Assembly (NCBI GenBank): GCA_905250075.1
Contig: CAJNOP010000132.1
Span: 155,735-219,734, forward strand
DNA from: Rotaria sp. Silwood1
Lineage: Eukaryota > Rotifera > Eurotatoria > Philodinida > Philodinidae
DNA length: 64,000 nt
Direction: 5' to 3'
Each line of letters begins with the position of its first letter. Position 1 is the stretch's first letter. Positions 1-12,714 of the stretch are shown piece by piece. The notes beneath the pieces are model-generated. The model saw nothing but the letters and a program-made list of their open reading frames with translations. It did no database searches and was not told where the DNA came from. A program made the translations under genes and the position numbers.

Positions 1-2493
1 TTCATTAATAACTGCTTTACAAACAATTGATTTAGCTCGATCAGCATAACGAAGAGTTGAAAGAGTTTCTTCATAATTTATATCAGCTGGTGATATTGCA
101 GCAATCATAGCTGTTTTAGAATTACCACCTAAATTTTAAAAAAAAATCATATATTTATTATGAGTAATTCTTATTTGTTTAATAGCAACTAGAAAATATG
201 GAGTATTTTATCCAAGGGGAAAAAAGTGGCTCCTGGATCCTCGGTTCTTGGTGGATATTGACAGCTTCTGGTGGATTCTGTGGATCCTGGAGACTCTTTT
301 GAATCCTAGCGGCTCTTTCTGGATCCTGACGGAACCTATGGATCCTAGAATCCGTCAGAAGCCGCTTTTTTTCCCTTGATCTTTATGAATGAATAATTGG
401 ATGCTGAGAGTATTGGTCTAGCTGTTGTTAGAAAAGTCACGAAACATTGTTTTGAGACTAGATTAATGCAGTACACTGTAGCCGATGAAGGTCGTTCGAA
501 AAATTGGAACCTATTTATGTATAACATATTTAGAGTTAATTATCTACTATGACTTCATGTATTCATTGTATTTCTTCAGTCAGCTATGTTCAATTGAAAC
601 AACTGAATGTCGTAACCGAGATAATGTATTTTTTTAAACGAAGATTATTTGAAAAATACTTCTAACAAACTGATTGTGGAGAATTCAGCATGACTATTAG
701 TTTCAGTACTTGTTAGAACAAAAACTAAAATTGACTCTTTTCTGTGAGATTATATCTGTCGAAATCAGATGTCTTATGTAAGACCGAACAATTATCAGTA
801 AATTTCATGAAAAAATTCAAAACTGTGTTTATATAATGCAGAATAGAAGTATTGGTGCTATCCTTAGGTGACGTAGTCTGTGCTTTAGAACAGCTTTAAT
901 TTAACATTATTGTAAAGCACTGAATTCTGTAGAAAATAATGACATCTAATTTATGTGTTTTCACTAAAGAGTTAGTTTCTATGGAAATAGACATTAGTTA
1001 AAATATTGCTTTCAAAAAAACAAAAAATAACAGGCCTTGTACAATAAACTGTATTATACACAACTAAGTCATTAAAAATTGTTTTGTATTTTCAGTTTGA
1101 GAAGTTTCGATTGAAATATAAAATTGATCAGAATAGTATTCTATATAATTACTAATTTAAAACAATCTGATAATAGTTGTTCCATCGTATCTCGAAAAGA
1201 AATTGAAAAGCGTGAAGATATTTGAGTCTAGCTAATTACTTCTGGCTACAATCAGTGTTATCTCTAAATGGTCGAAAAAATGAATGAATATGTTGCATCA
1301 AAACTTTCATGCCATAGTTTAACAAAATATTTGTTCAAGATAATATCAATATCAATAGTCATAAGTTATGAAAAAAAGTCTTGTATCAATTTTAACCATA
1401 GTACTTAATGCTATAATAAAAAATCTTACCCAAATTTTCTTTTAGTAACCATGTTAGTACCGAATCTCGATATGGTATAAAATCTGGTTTTTTTTCTGAA
1501 CGTGTTTTACGATGTTTGGAACTCTATAATAAATATAAAGACTTCTTTTCGTTTTTTTTTTTGTAATAAATTCCTAACCATTTCAGCAAGTGCAGCAATA
1601 ACTTTTCCAAGTGTTGTTAATGATTTATTAATATTTGCACCTTCTTTTAATCTATCACCTGTTGCACCAGATGAATCAGCTCGTTCACTACCAGCTAAAT
1701 CTACTAATGAAATTTTTGATTGTTTTTCAGTTGTTAAATTTGTTATTGAATCATATGTTGATTGAGAAAATAATATTGTAAATACAGCATGTGAACGACT
1801 TGATGTTTCATTCATATTTGTTGCAGCTACTGTTCGAGCTTTATTACCTTCATCAATTAATCTTGATATATCATCATACGATGTAACAAGTAAACGAGAT
1901 AAATCTTCAACATATGGTCCCATAATAGGATGTTCACGAACACGTAAATTATGTGAACTACCAACACCAATTGTTTGAGATTTTTTTGGTGAAAGTAAAT
2001 CTCGTACACGTTCACAATATATTTCCATATATGATACTTCAACTGTATAACGTGGTTTTATATATGAAGAAGGTGATGATGATGATGATAATGGTGATGA
2101 TGAATTAATACGATCAAATAAATCACCACATAATCTTGGAATAATACCTTGTTGTTCAAATTCATTTTTACCCATCATTGTATAAGATTTACCAGCACCT
2201 GTTTGTCCATATGCAAATATACAAACATTATATCCTTCAAATGAATGTTCTAACATTTCAATTCCTAAATCTTGATAAACTTGTTCTTGTGTAGCAAATA
2301 TTTGATTATTTATATTTTCATCACATGACCAATATGAATAATCATATTTATAATGTTTAATATTATCATCAATAGGATTTCGTATAAATGTTGTTTGTTC
2401 TTTTTGATCCATTCGAATAATACATTTAGATTGACGATTTCGTTCACGTGTATTAAATGGTCGTACACGAACGGCCACTTTGACCGACGTCAT
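1..2493 (-). CDS. Kinesin-3 family motor protein (KIF1/unc-104-like), 5' part, three exons
   Basis: Plus-end-directed microtubule motor of the kinesin-3 class, which carries synaptic-vesicle precursors and other organelles along axons and cilia in animals. Exons run 2493-1579, 1495-1430 and 128-1, with GT-AG junctions; the gene leaves the window at position 1. The start is the ATG at 2493, giving [14 protein letters not shown], the usual kinesin-3 N-terminus; the longer open frame upstream is not coding. Visible motor motifs are the P-loop GQTGAGKS, switch [14 protein letters not shown], switch II DLAGSER, and the downstream [19 protein letters not shown] and [21 protein letters not shown] blocks. 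A serine-rich insertion (about residues 132-143, [13 protein letters not shown]) sits in a surface loop. No stop or frameshift is seen in the three exons. The 1.3-kb second intron (129-1429) holds a GGATCC-type repeat element. The stalk, FHA and PH regions lie outside the window, so KIF1A, KIF1B or KIF1C cannot be separated. Confidence 0.93.
216..378. mobile_element. Small TIR element with GGATCC-motif interior, in kinesin intron
   Basis: The ends are inverted: left AAGGGGAAAAAAGTGGCTCC, right end on the other strand CAAGGGAAAAAAAGCGGCTT. The interior is a string of degenerate TGGATCCTG / GGATTCTG units, far more GC-rich than the intron around it. The architecture and the CAAGGGnAAAAA terminus match the elements at 14162-14339 and 21119-21207. 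Target duplication is unclear (five of eight bases for the best pairing, TATTTTAT and ATCTTTAT). No coding capacity. Confidence 0.6.
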
Positions 2494-3499
2494 CTTCTTT
2501 CTTTTGTTTTTGATCGCGTACGATCTAAAACTAAAGAAAAAAAATAATATGATTCTCAAATAGAGAAAAACCAAAAACGAAGAAGATGTAAATGACGATG
2601 TGATGAAAGATTATTATTTTTTTTTTCTCGGAAATGCAAATGAACAAAACGATAGAGCAAAGAAAAAAGAGAAGAAAAAAAAAAAGCAAGAACAAATGGA
2701 TCATGGATATGTTCGTTCGTCGCTTCTTGACAAGATCTATCAATGTTGTTGACACTCAATAATAGAAAAATGAAGAGAAAAGCAAAAAAAAAAAAATCTT
2801 TTTCTGATCACAAATATTTCCATAGATCAGCGTAATAAATAATTACAAGCTATTTTGCTTGAAGACAAGGAAAAAAAATATCTCGATATTTAGATATAAG
2901 GAACATTTAAGCATTTATTTTATTTCGTTTATAAATAAATAATTAAATACACTATAATACTACGATTTATTAATAATCAAACTTAATAAACGAGTATCAA
3001 AGTGATTCAGTGACCCTGACATTTTCGAAAATATTCATCAATAATTTCATGTTCAATTTTATGAGAAAATTCAATAAATTTTATTAAATAAAATATTATT
3101 CACAATAGATCTATTGTCTTGCGAATGACAAAAAAAAATATCGTATAATCTACCATCTTAATTTAATTATTAAATGAGTTAGTAATCGATTGATTTGAAT
3201 TTTTCTATATTCATTTAATCATTTCTAGTGGGAGATGAATTTCCTGGATTATTCTTATCATTCTTTTTGTTTTTTTTATTCTTTGTTCAATAAATAATAG
3301 GTTGTCTAAATCTTCATTTTGATCCCTCTTCGCAATTCATTATGATCAAACAACAGATGATTAATCCCATAGTGTAAAATATTTTGTAATATATAAGGAA
3401 AACAAAAATGACAACGGAAAAGATTTTTTGTTTTTTTCTAAAGAAACATCAATAAAGTAATTCTCTTCATCAATATAGAACAAAATGTAAATCATATAA
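2494..3499. other. Intergenic, AT-rich, upstream of kinesin
   Basis: Contains the 5' flank of the kinesin gene, with purine-rich homopolymer runs near 2620-2690 and 2780-2800. I see no credible gene, RNA or repeat array. Open frames here are low-complexity shadows. A promoter for the kinesin gene must lie in the first few hundred bases but no specific element can be named. Confidence 0.4.
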
Positions 3500-4180
3500 G
3501 GGTGAATCCGTGGGATTTCTATCACAATTTGGAAAAAAAAATTTTTTTTTTTTTCATTTTGATATTCTAGTTAGATGTAACATCGGTTAGAGGTAATAGT
3601 AAAAACTTTTTTTGGTACATAAAGTTTTGGAAGTCCAGATCATTTTTTTAGGAACAATTCAATGTATTTGTAATTGGATATGTTGAGGATCTCAACTATG
3701 TTACAAAATAATGAAATTTTCAATGTTTGTAGAAATTTTAATTCTAAGCATTTTGATAAAAAAAAATTTGTGAAAAGCTTTTATTTTGTATAAAATAGAT
3801 TCAAAATATTATAAGTAATGAAGAAAACTAAACAACAATTTATCAAATTTTCGCAAAAAATCGTTTTTTTTTTTGAAAGGTTTTTGGTTTTTCACTGCTC
3901 ACAGTGTTCTGAATCTATTTCCGACAAAATAACAGCTGTTTAAAAAAATTTTTTTTTCATCAAAATCTACAAACGTTGAAAATTTCATCATTTTGCAACG
4001 TAGTTGAGGTTATCAACATATTCAATTACAAATCCATTGAGTTATTCCTAAAAAATAATCTGGATCTTCAAACTTTATGTACTAAAAAACATTTTTACTA
4101 TTACCTCTAACTAGAATATCAAAATCGAAAAAAAAAAGAACTTTTTCCACCAAAATGGTAGAAACCCCATAGATTTACCC
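3500..4180. mobile_element. Long foldback (inverted-repeat) element, about 300-bp arms
   Basis: The left arm (3500 to about 3806) and right arm (about 3905-4180) are imperfect reverse complements along their whole length, leaving a loop of about 100 bases. The termini match well: left GGGTGAATCCGTGGGATTTC, right end on the other strand GGGTAAATCTATGGGGTTTC. Internal landmarks also pair, such as TAGTTAGA/TCTAACTA and CCAGATCATT/AATAATCTGG. There is no open reading frame, so it is a non-autonomous DNA element (MITE-like). The target duplication is not clear; a TA lies close to each end. The transcript would fold into a long double strand. Confidence 0.8.
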
Positions 4181-6620
4181 AATATTTTTTTCTTTTGTGA
4201 AGCTCACATTTATTTTCGAAGAAAATAATGAGTACAAAGAGGAAAGCGAAATATCTTTCGGTACAGTTTCCTAGCAAAAGAAACATTAATAATAATAGTG
4301 CTTAGATCATTTTCTAGAATCTTTCAAAACATTCTATAAATATACGATTCTAACGAGTGTAAATATTGAAGGTTGTGATTAGTAGGATGATAGTGCTATT
4401 GACCTAGTAGAGTCAAAAATGATGGATATAGAAAAATATGAACTAATTGAATTCTAAGTTTAAGCAAAACTAAATAGTATATGTCAAAGTTCATCGAAAG
4501 AAAAGATTATGCACTCGGAAGCTTACTGAACAATTAAATTAATGTATATAGCAGGCTAACATGACAATTGAATTGACGAAACGAAGAATAAAATGCTATT
4601 TGCCGTTTCCTATCATCTATCTTATATATTAGCATTAGGAGAAAAGAAATTATGCATCGAAGATGTATTTAACAATACACATTATAATGATATTAAAAGA
4701 ATTTAATAAATTTGTTACAATAGTAATTCTAAATGTAAACACTTTCGAAGTGATACAATTTTAAAGAATATGTATTAACTGAAAAAAAAACTGTTATAAT
4801 TTTGATTAAATTTATTTATCACATTGTTTTGTTTTTTAATAAATTATTTTAACACCTCGAACAATATACTATAAATTTTGTTACAGTTAGTTTTTTTTTT
4901 TGAGAGATTCACACATTAGTGCCTCATGAGAACTGCTATGACAAGTTCTTCATAAAAAAAAAATCGTTCTATCGATTAACACTCTTAAGACACTTCTAGT
5001 ATTCAACAATATTAATCTATAGAAAAGTTTTTTCACATTTATTTATTAATATTGAATGATGAAATGTTCACTCACTTACAAAATTTTTTAATTATTTATT
5101 TTTTTTGCTCGGAATAAATGATGTTAAAGAATAGTTGTTATATAAAATAAGACAACAATGGATTTGTTTCAAAACATAATAATAAATAATGTTCACACCA
5201 TGTCATTTTTTTCATTTGTAAAAAAAGAAACTATATTCATTTCAGCATGACTCAAAGATTCATACGATGATAATAATCTATAAAAATAACAATGTGTGTA
5301 AATCGAATTCTCATGAGTGTATATAAGCAACTAGAAAAAAAAATCTTCTAAATAATTCTATAATTATAAAAAAATAATTATGATTTATATAATTTATAAG
5401 AGAATGAAATCTAAGTTGTTTTGTTTTCTTTTTTTGCTGATAAATATTTGATTAATAGAAACAATTTTTCACATGTCCGAAATTGGATCTTTTCCGATGC
5501 ATCATTAATAGATTTCTTTTTTTTGACAACTGACTAGTTACCATGATAGTATAATATTGTCCTCTCATGAAATTTTTGCTTTGATTTAAAGTTACTCATT
5601 TATTTATTCTAATTAGGACAGAATCTCTTTTCTTATATTTTATAATTAAGAAAAAGATTCATAGAATTCTAAGTGCATTAATGCATTATTCTATAGATTT
5701 ACTGTCATAGTATCCGAATAAATGAAGAACAAGAGAGTAGTCCAAATGATAATAATGATATTATTTTGTATGTTTATGAAAAACTTTTCCAATTTCATGG
5801 CACAAATTTTCTACTATTCCTAATTGAATTTTACTGTTAAATTCTCTCTAAAATAATTAGTTAATATATTTCTGACGTTTTATTTTTGCAATTGACTTGT
5901 ACTCGTTCAATTTAAACAATAGATGTTCCTCAAAGTATTAATCTAGCATCTCACAAAGGAAGTTCTCCAGCTGATAAATTGCTTTTGATATGAGACTATA
6001 TGAGATATGATGCCGTGACCCCGTCAGGAGTACAAAGAAAACTAATTGTCGAATTTCAATTAAACATTTTGTATAGAGAGAAACTTTAATGAGAATAGTT
6101 TATTTCTCTATGCAAAGCTTCAAATCAAAATTCATAAATTAGTTTCTCTGATGAATCGTGACAATCATGTTAAAAATATCGTAAAGCGACTGAAGATGCT
6201 AAGACGATTTTTAACTCGTTAAACTGTAAATGAAATTCAAAAGACAAAACGTCATTGAGATGAGAATCAACGAGTATAGTTCGATTTTAATCATTACTAA
6301 GCGTTGCACACTATACAAAATTTTGAAAAATAACAAAAAAAAGACTTTATCAGCAGAAATTTCGATCTCTTACGCAATAAGCACTATGAGAATAATGTTC
6401 AGTAGACTACAAGTAAGAAAAATAACAAAGAATTCATTGAAAATGAGAATTCTTAGCAAAGAACATAAGTGCAATCCACTAATATACACTGTATTGAAGA
6501 AATTAAAATAATAGAATAAACCTTTGAAAAAAAAGAGATGTTCATGCTATGGATACGCAATTCCACTGACAAAACTCTTATCCAAGAAGTCATTCATACA
6601 GAACGTCCAGATAAAAATGG
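4181..6620. other. Intergenic AT-rich stretch, no supported gene
   Basis: Mostly A/T with short homopolymers. An open frame at 6230-6511 has lysine- and isoleucine-rich, biased composition and no recognisable motif, so I do not call it. The only slightly GC-richer patch is near 5950-6045 (TGCCGTGACCCCGTCAGGAG), which I cannot assign. Confidence 0.4.
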
Positions 6621-6626
6621 CAATTT

Positions 6627-6941
6627 TTAATCCTTATCTTTCATCCAGAGATATGCATCACCCGCCTCATCTTGATGATACCAGTTGTTAGACTCTATAT
6701 TCTTTCGAAGACTTTTCAACTTTATGTTGTTGCTCTTAGGTAAGCGTTCAGAAATGAAGTTCTGTTCTTTAAGAAATATTACAGAGTAACAAATAGTGTA
6801 AAGTGCAGGCGTCAGACACTTATCTAACAGTGGAATACACATCTCTGCTCTCTTCTGTCCAGTTTCATCGTTCTCCTCTATTTCTAAACATCCAAGATAA
6901 AAAACAACAGCAACTTTATAGAAAGAGTCTGTTACTTCCAA
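6627..6941 (-). CDS. Possible exon of unknown protein, about 104 codons
   Basis: An open frame with more even codon use than its surroundings, ending in TAA near 6627. It contains a helical, cysteine-containing stretch (YLGCLEIEENDETGQ, then PLLDKCLTPALY) and ends WYHQDEAGDAYLWMKDKD. I do not recognise the family. There is no convincing upstream exon: the frame is closed by a stop just beyond 6941 and the initiator is uncertain. It could be a terminal exon or a relic. Neighbours are AT-rich spacers and the kinase pseudogene at 7526 on the other strand. Confidence 0.25.
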   Translation of the reverse strand: MEVTDSFYKVAVVFYLGCLEIEENDETGQKRAEMCIPLLDKCLTPALYTICYSVIFLKEQNFISERLPKSNNIKLKSLRKNIESNNWYHQDEAGDAYLWMKDKD

Positions 6942-6959
6942 TAGACCACTGCCTTTTGT

Positions 6960-7525
6960 TTATATAACAGTTCGTCAAATAAATCTATCAAAAATAGAAA
7001 TGCAACCATATATTCTATAAACAACAAGCAAAAATCTAAACTATTACAAAGTTTTTCGTTTTTAAATATATTTAGTTTTAATGAGCAGACGATAGTAAAA
7101 ATATAAAATTAAGCTTAATACAAATAATATAAAAAAATTCAACAACATTGATATTATTGCTTGAGAAAACAATAACCTGCCCATGTGAGATAATCTTCAA
7201 TTATTTCAATATCATATTCATATTCAAGTGATTTTTCAGTACTAGTTCATTTTAGACATATGAGCAAACAGTCGAGAAAATATATTCGTTGAAAAGTACG
7301 AGAAACAAAGCGAATGGAAGAAAAAAAGCAAATCAACGACAAAAATTATAAATGACTGCTATAAATAAATGATAATCTATATTTGAAACACATCCGTGTT
7401 ATGTATAGACACAATCTATAATTTTAACGTTGATGCCTTTTTTTCTCGTTCCATTCTTTCTGTTGGTCGTACTCTTCAACGAATACATCTTCTTTCCTGT
7501 TCTCTCATGTCTAAAATGAATTAAT
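6960..7525. other. Spacer upstream of the kinase pseudogene
   Basis: AT-rich with no supported gene. The N-terminal exon(s) of the MSK-like gene, which should carry the glycine-rich loop of the first kinase domain, would be expected here but I cannot find them; they appear lost or too diverged. Confidence 0.3.
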
Positions 7526-10500
7526 ACCAAAGTTTTAAAAAAAGCAAGAATTTTACAAAAAGCTAAAACAGCTGAACATATTAAAACTGAACGACAAGTT
7601 TTAGAAGCTATTCATCAGATTCGATTTTTAGTATCATTTCATCATGCTTTTCAAAGTGATGCAAAACTTCATCTTGTTATGGGTTAATTCATTTATTCTT
7701 ATTATTTAGATTATGTCAGTGATGGAGAATTATTTACATATCTTAATAAACGACAGCATTTTAGTGAACAAGATGCTAAAATCTATATTACTGATTTAAC
7801 ATTTTCTCTCGGTGAAGTGCATAAAGTAATATTCAAAGAAGAATAACTATATAAATTAAAATATAAATTCATATATTTTTAGCTTGGTATTATTTATTGA
7901 GATATTAAACTTGAGAATATATTACTTAATAGTGAAGGTCATATTGTTTTAGCAGATTTTGGTTTAATTAAAGAATGTCGACAAGATGATGCTGTAAGAT
8001 TTAACTTTTTTTTGTTTTATGATTTTTCTATTATTAAATATATGTAGGATAAATGAACATATTCATTTTGTGGTACAATTGAATATATGGCGCCAGAAAT
8101 TGTTAAAAGTGGTGATGCTGAACATGACTTAGTAAGTTTTTCTTTGTAATAATAACGTAATTATTTATATTAATATGAAAATAGACGGTTGATTGGTAAA
8201 GTCTTGGTGTTCTTACAATTGAACTTTTAACTGGTGCATCACCATTTACTGTTAATGGTGATCGAAAACACTCAATCAGAAATATCAAAGTAGATTTTTA
8301 AGATAAAATATGTGAAGGATAAATTGATTTTGTTTTTCCAGACGAATAGTTAAAAATCAACCATTAATACCAAATTATATATCAAAAATAGCCAAAGATT
8401 TTATTCTTAAACTTTTAATGAATAATCTAAAATGTCGTTTAGGTTCAAAAGGATTAGAAGATGTTAAACATCATCCATTTTTTGGATCTGATATTGATTT
8501 GGATACTATTGCACAAAAACGTTTTTAAGCACCAATTAAAGCAAAACTTAAAGATGAAATAGATACAAGTAATTTTCCATATGAATTTACTCTGTTACAA
8601 ATAACAGATTCATCTGGATTGGCACAATCAACTTGAAAGTCTCTTTAGAGTTAGTTAGATCTTTTTTAATTTATTTTCTTTTTATTACTTATCAAATCTT
8701 TTTAGGGCTATTTATTCATTTCGCCTACTATCTTCTTTGGTCCAGAGAATGCCGTCAATGAAGATTTATATAATCTTCTTCGTTTTACAAATCACCAACA
8801 ACCTGATCCATCACAACTTCATTGATTGATTAAAGTTTGTTCGAAGTTTTTTTTCTTTCTAGTCTTTAATCTTATTTTTTATATTTTAGACAAGTTCTTT
8901 CTTTCAAAACTATGAATAAATCGATCGTAAAGGTTTTCTTGGTGAGGGCAGTTATTCAATTTGTCGGTTAGTTCGAACAATAGATATTTTTTTTAGTTCT
9001 GCTATTAAATAAAAATTTAGACGTTGTCAAAATCGTTGAATACAAGAAGAATTTGCTGTAAAAATAGTTTCACTTCGACAAGAAGTTGATACTAAAAATG
9101 AAATTGATCTTTTAAATTTATGTCAAGGTCATGCTAATATTGTTAGATTACATGAAGTTTATTTTAATGAGGTTAGTTTTATTAAAATATTTAAAAAACA
9201 AATAGAGATTAAATGAAATATGAAACTACTTTTTTGTATAGTAATCCTTTATTCAATAGAAAATAATCTTGACAATTGAGAATAAACATATGATTAATTC
9301 ATTGCGCGTGAATTAATCGAATAAACTTCTTATTATTCAAATAAATATATAGAAGTATAATACTTAAGAGAAAATGAGTATATGATTAAATTACTGCTTT
9401 TGCTACATAGATAATATCGTATTTACTTTGACAAATTGTCTTATTGATTAATTTTGTATATTAAATAAATTAATTCATGTACTATAATAGAATGAATATT
9501 GTTTGTTATTTGTCAAAGGAAGAAAGAGTTTATACTTTAGTTGATATATACGATGATTTTTTTAGTAAAAATATAGAAATTTGAATAATATAATCTTGAT
9601 TTATCATTTTTATTAAGCTTAATACCTATATCATAATGGAATTATTGATGCGTGGTGAATTTTTCTATCGAATTCGTACACAAACATCACTTTCTGAAAA
9701 AGAAGCAAGTCAATTAATGAGAAAACTTGTATCAGTTGTCAATTTCATGCATAGTACTGATTTATGTCATCGAGATCTTAAACCAGAAGTATGAAAATCT
9801 TAATTGAATTTTTTTAAAATTCTAAATAAATATTTATCTTTTATAGAATTTACTTTTTTCATCATCTCTTCTCGATGCTGAAATAAAGATAATTGATTTT
9901 GGTTTTGGTTTTGCTAAAAAAAGTACTAAACATCAACCGATGACAACACCATGTGGTACACTCTTGTAAGATAATATAAAACTTATTTTAATTATATTTT
10001 AAAACGTTTTTGTTTTGTTTTATAAAGATATACAGCATTAGAAGTACATCGTGCTGCAACATCACTTAATCATTATCAATCATCTTCTCTTTCGATATCA
10101 TCAGTATCATCTTCGTCTTCATCATTATCATCAACAAGTACAACTGTAGCTCTTGTACCTTCTACATTGACAAATACAAGTCCAATTACATATGATTATG
10201 ATGAGTCATGTGATTTATGGTCACTTGGTGTTATTTTATATACAGTGTTAAGTGGTGAAGTTTCATTTAATTCGATAACAACTCATCGAACAGCTGAAGA
10301 TATTGTTGAAGATATTACACGTTCGAAATTATCATATGATATACCAGCATGAAAAAATGTTTCACTAGCAGCTAAACATTTTGTTAAAGGTTTGTTTTGA
10401 TAATTATTATTTAGTTAACTGTCATATGTTAATTGAAAAGATATTTATTTCATTATTTTTTTTATTTATTAGGTTTGTTGACAGTTGATCCATCAAAACG

Positions 10501-11298
10501 TTTAACAATTAAAGATTTATCAAGAAATACTTGGCTTCGAGGTTCAAGTATTCAAACATCACATGATCTTTTAATGACACCTAGTATACATTGTCAAGCA
10601 TCTCAATCTCTGATTATATGTAATTTCGAGAAGAAAAAAAGAAAATTAAATGAATAATATTTAATTTTTCTATAAAGGTTCGTGCTGTTAATGTAACAAT
10701 ACATGAATTTCAAAAAGCTGGTCAATTTCAATTATCTTCTGTTACCGATGGACTTCTAGCACGACGTTGTTATACAAAAAAATCGACTGATTCATGTTCA
10801 TCAACATGAAGTTTGACAACTATATCGACTACAGGTGTTGTATCTACTAATAATGTTCCTTCATCTATATTATCACATACTCGTCGTTTATGTAGAAATG
10901 GTGTTTGTCGTGATCGTCATGCTCCATGTCCACCAACAAATGGTATTTCATCTTTATCATCATTTGATTTTAGTGATGAAAGACTTTCACAATTAATAAA
11001 TCAATATCCATTAACAACGACAATACCACCAAAAAGATATGGAATGACATTAAGATCACGAGCAACTGTTGCTATTAATGGTGTTCAGCATGAACTTGCA
11101 TCTCCTGTTTTACCTCCACCATTACTTTTTGTACCTTCTTTATCTTTTTCTTCATCTTCCTCTTCAATTATTATAGATATACATTCTTCAACGAATACTA
11201 ATAGTGAGAAATGTTCATTAAGATCACGCATTCATCATCCATTGGCATCAGTGAATAAGAAAATGAAACGATCCGGTACAATAACTATTGACGATTAG
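7526..11298 (+). pseudogene. MSK-type ribosomal S6 kinase (RPS6KA4/5-like) pseudogene
   Basis: Intact MSKs are nuclear serine/threonine kinases with two kinase domains that act downstream of MAP kinases on CREB and histone H3. Homology starts at KVLKKARILQKAK (7530s) and follows the MSK order. N-terminal kinase: LHLVM-DYVSDGELF, LADFGL, CGTIEYMAPE, VDW-SLGVL, ELLTGASPFTV. C-terminal kinase: GEGSYSICR, FAVKIVSLRQ, HRDLKPE, IIDFGFGFAKK, YDESCDLWSLGVILYTVLSG, LLTVDPSKRL. A Ser/Thr-rich tail ends at 11298. Approximate exons: 7526-7682, 7710-7825, 7883-7993, 8048-8131, 8185-8289, 8342-8640, 8705-8836, 8891-9172, 9619-9788, 9846-9966, 10029-10391, 10473-10610, 10679-11298. In-frame stops include TGA 7898 (the R of Y-R-D), TGA 8054, TAA 8197 (second W of DWW), TAA 8526, TGA 8634, TGA 10350 (W of AWKN) and TGA 10807, plus several around 8640-9050. 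The first exon is missing. Outside the stops, conservation is high. Confidence 0.85.
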
Positions 11299-12060
11299 AG
11301 TATTTCTCTTTCATTTTCTCTATAAATTACTCGCTTCTATATTTTCCTAATCTTTTTTTTTCTATGTATCAGTTTTTTGTTTTGAAAACATAGAAACGTT
11401 TTTTCTTTAATCAATATTATTATCAATATCATTATCATCAGTGCTCGTGTTCATTAATAATTGTTGTTGTGATTTTAGTTAATGAACAATGATTGATTCT
11501 TGTATGTAGGTGCGCCATTTTCTCTCTCATTTTGTCAACTATATTTATGCTATTATTTCTTTTTTCTTCATTTCTTTTGCAATAATTGCAATGGGCGACG
11601 GATATTGTGAAAGAGATTGTTCATGCAGACATGATGAATTATCAAGTTTGCTTTGATGTTTTTCTAAATAGTTTTCTTGTTAAACACAATAACTCTTAAT
11701 TATCATAAATAACATTCTCAAGATCTTTAAACTGTCTCATGTTTATTTTCATGCAAAATGGTGAAAAACAGGAAAACGATGATTAATTATTTTTTAAATC
11801 ATAAAGAGAAGCTAATATGAGATGACTACCAAACCATTTTAGTAATAAAAAGACATGGTTAAAGATAAGTTCATAATAATATTGGCCATCAGATCACATT
11901 TAATTGTATATCGAAAAATAATCGTGAAGAAGAAACTTAATTAATGTAACTGAAGCTTAACATCCGAGAGACAAATATGTGAATATATAAAATTTTTAAT
12001 AAAACGCAACTAACTAACAAACAGATGGAACAGAAAAACTTTGAAAGAAATAAACATTAA
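11299..12060. other. Intergenic AT-rich spacer
   Basis: Lies 3' of the kinase pseudogene. T-rich tracts (11340-11420) could be remnants of its 3' UTR. Nothing else is recognised. Confidence 0.35.
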
Positions 12061-12088
12061 CGAAAATAAAATTTGAAAAAAATAAAAT

Positions 12089-12464
12089 CTAAACATCATG
12101 TTTATTTACACATCGGCGCGACCACCATTTCCAAAAAAATTCAATAAACAATGCCAAAACCACCAGCCACAAACATGACTTCTTAAGCCAATCGTATAGT
12201 CCAGGAAAAAACCGTGACACCACAACATTTAAAATAAACCCGGCAATTGTAATCACTGCAGGACTATATGGCTTCCCGAATCCAAGTGCACTCACAAGCG
12301 CCATCCCAATTCCCATTAACGAGTATATTGGTATTTTCCAATCGCTTAACTTTACTTCTCAATCTTTCCTCTCTGGCATAAATGAAATGTGATAACTAAT
12401 ACAAATTATCATACAACAGAATATGGACACCAAAAGATAACCGATTGTTGAATTGTATTGAGGA
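12089..12464 (-). pseudogene. Terminal exon of unknown multi-pass membrane protein, broken
   Basis: A splice acceptor (TTTCTTTTAG) ends at 12465 on the minus strand. From there the frame reads a hydrophobic segment (STIGYLLVSIFCCMIICISY), then HISFMPERKD, an in-frame TGA, then EVKLSDWKIPIYSLMGIGMA and two further membrane stretches (PAVITIAGFILNVVVSRF; CLWLVVLALFIEFFWKWW), closing at 12089. Codon use is more balanced than in the flanks, so the exon was once coding. The simplest reading is a membrane-protein gene disabled by one nonsense mutation; alternatively a short ORF restarts at 12316. Upstream exons are not identified. I do not recognise the family. Confidence 0.45.
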
Positions 12465-12714
12465 CTAAAAGAAATAATTAATGAAATTTTCTCTGATTTT
12501 TCAATTGAAGAGTTATTTAGATGATTCAAGAAAAATTTTTAAATTAATTACGAAACTTTTATTTAGATTTTAATAAAACAATTGTTTGGATTTTAATACA
12601 GCAATAATTTTGATTTTAATGCATGAATTGTGTCGATTTTTATCATACAATGGGTTATTTAATTTCAATCTGAATTTAAACAGAAAAAGAGCACTTGATT
12701 TCAAATTGAAATAA

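Noticed and set aside
6230..6511. 93-codon plus-strand frame
   Set aside because: Lys/Ile/Asn-biased composition typical of AT-rich non-coding DNA; no motif.
7526..11298. Reassigned genetic code (TGA read as Trp or Arg)
   Set aside because: Intact genes in the window (F-box, RBFOX, ART/TPR, membrane protein) use TGG and CGA normally and end in standard stops; TAA and TAG also interrupt the broken genes.
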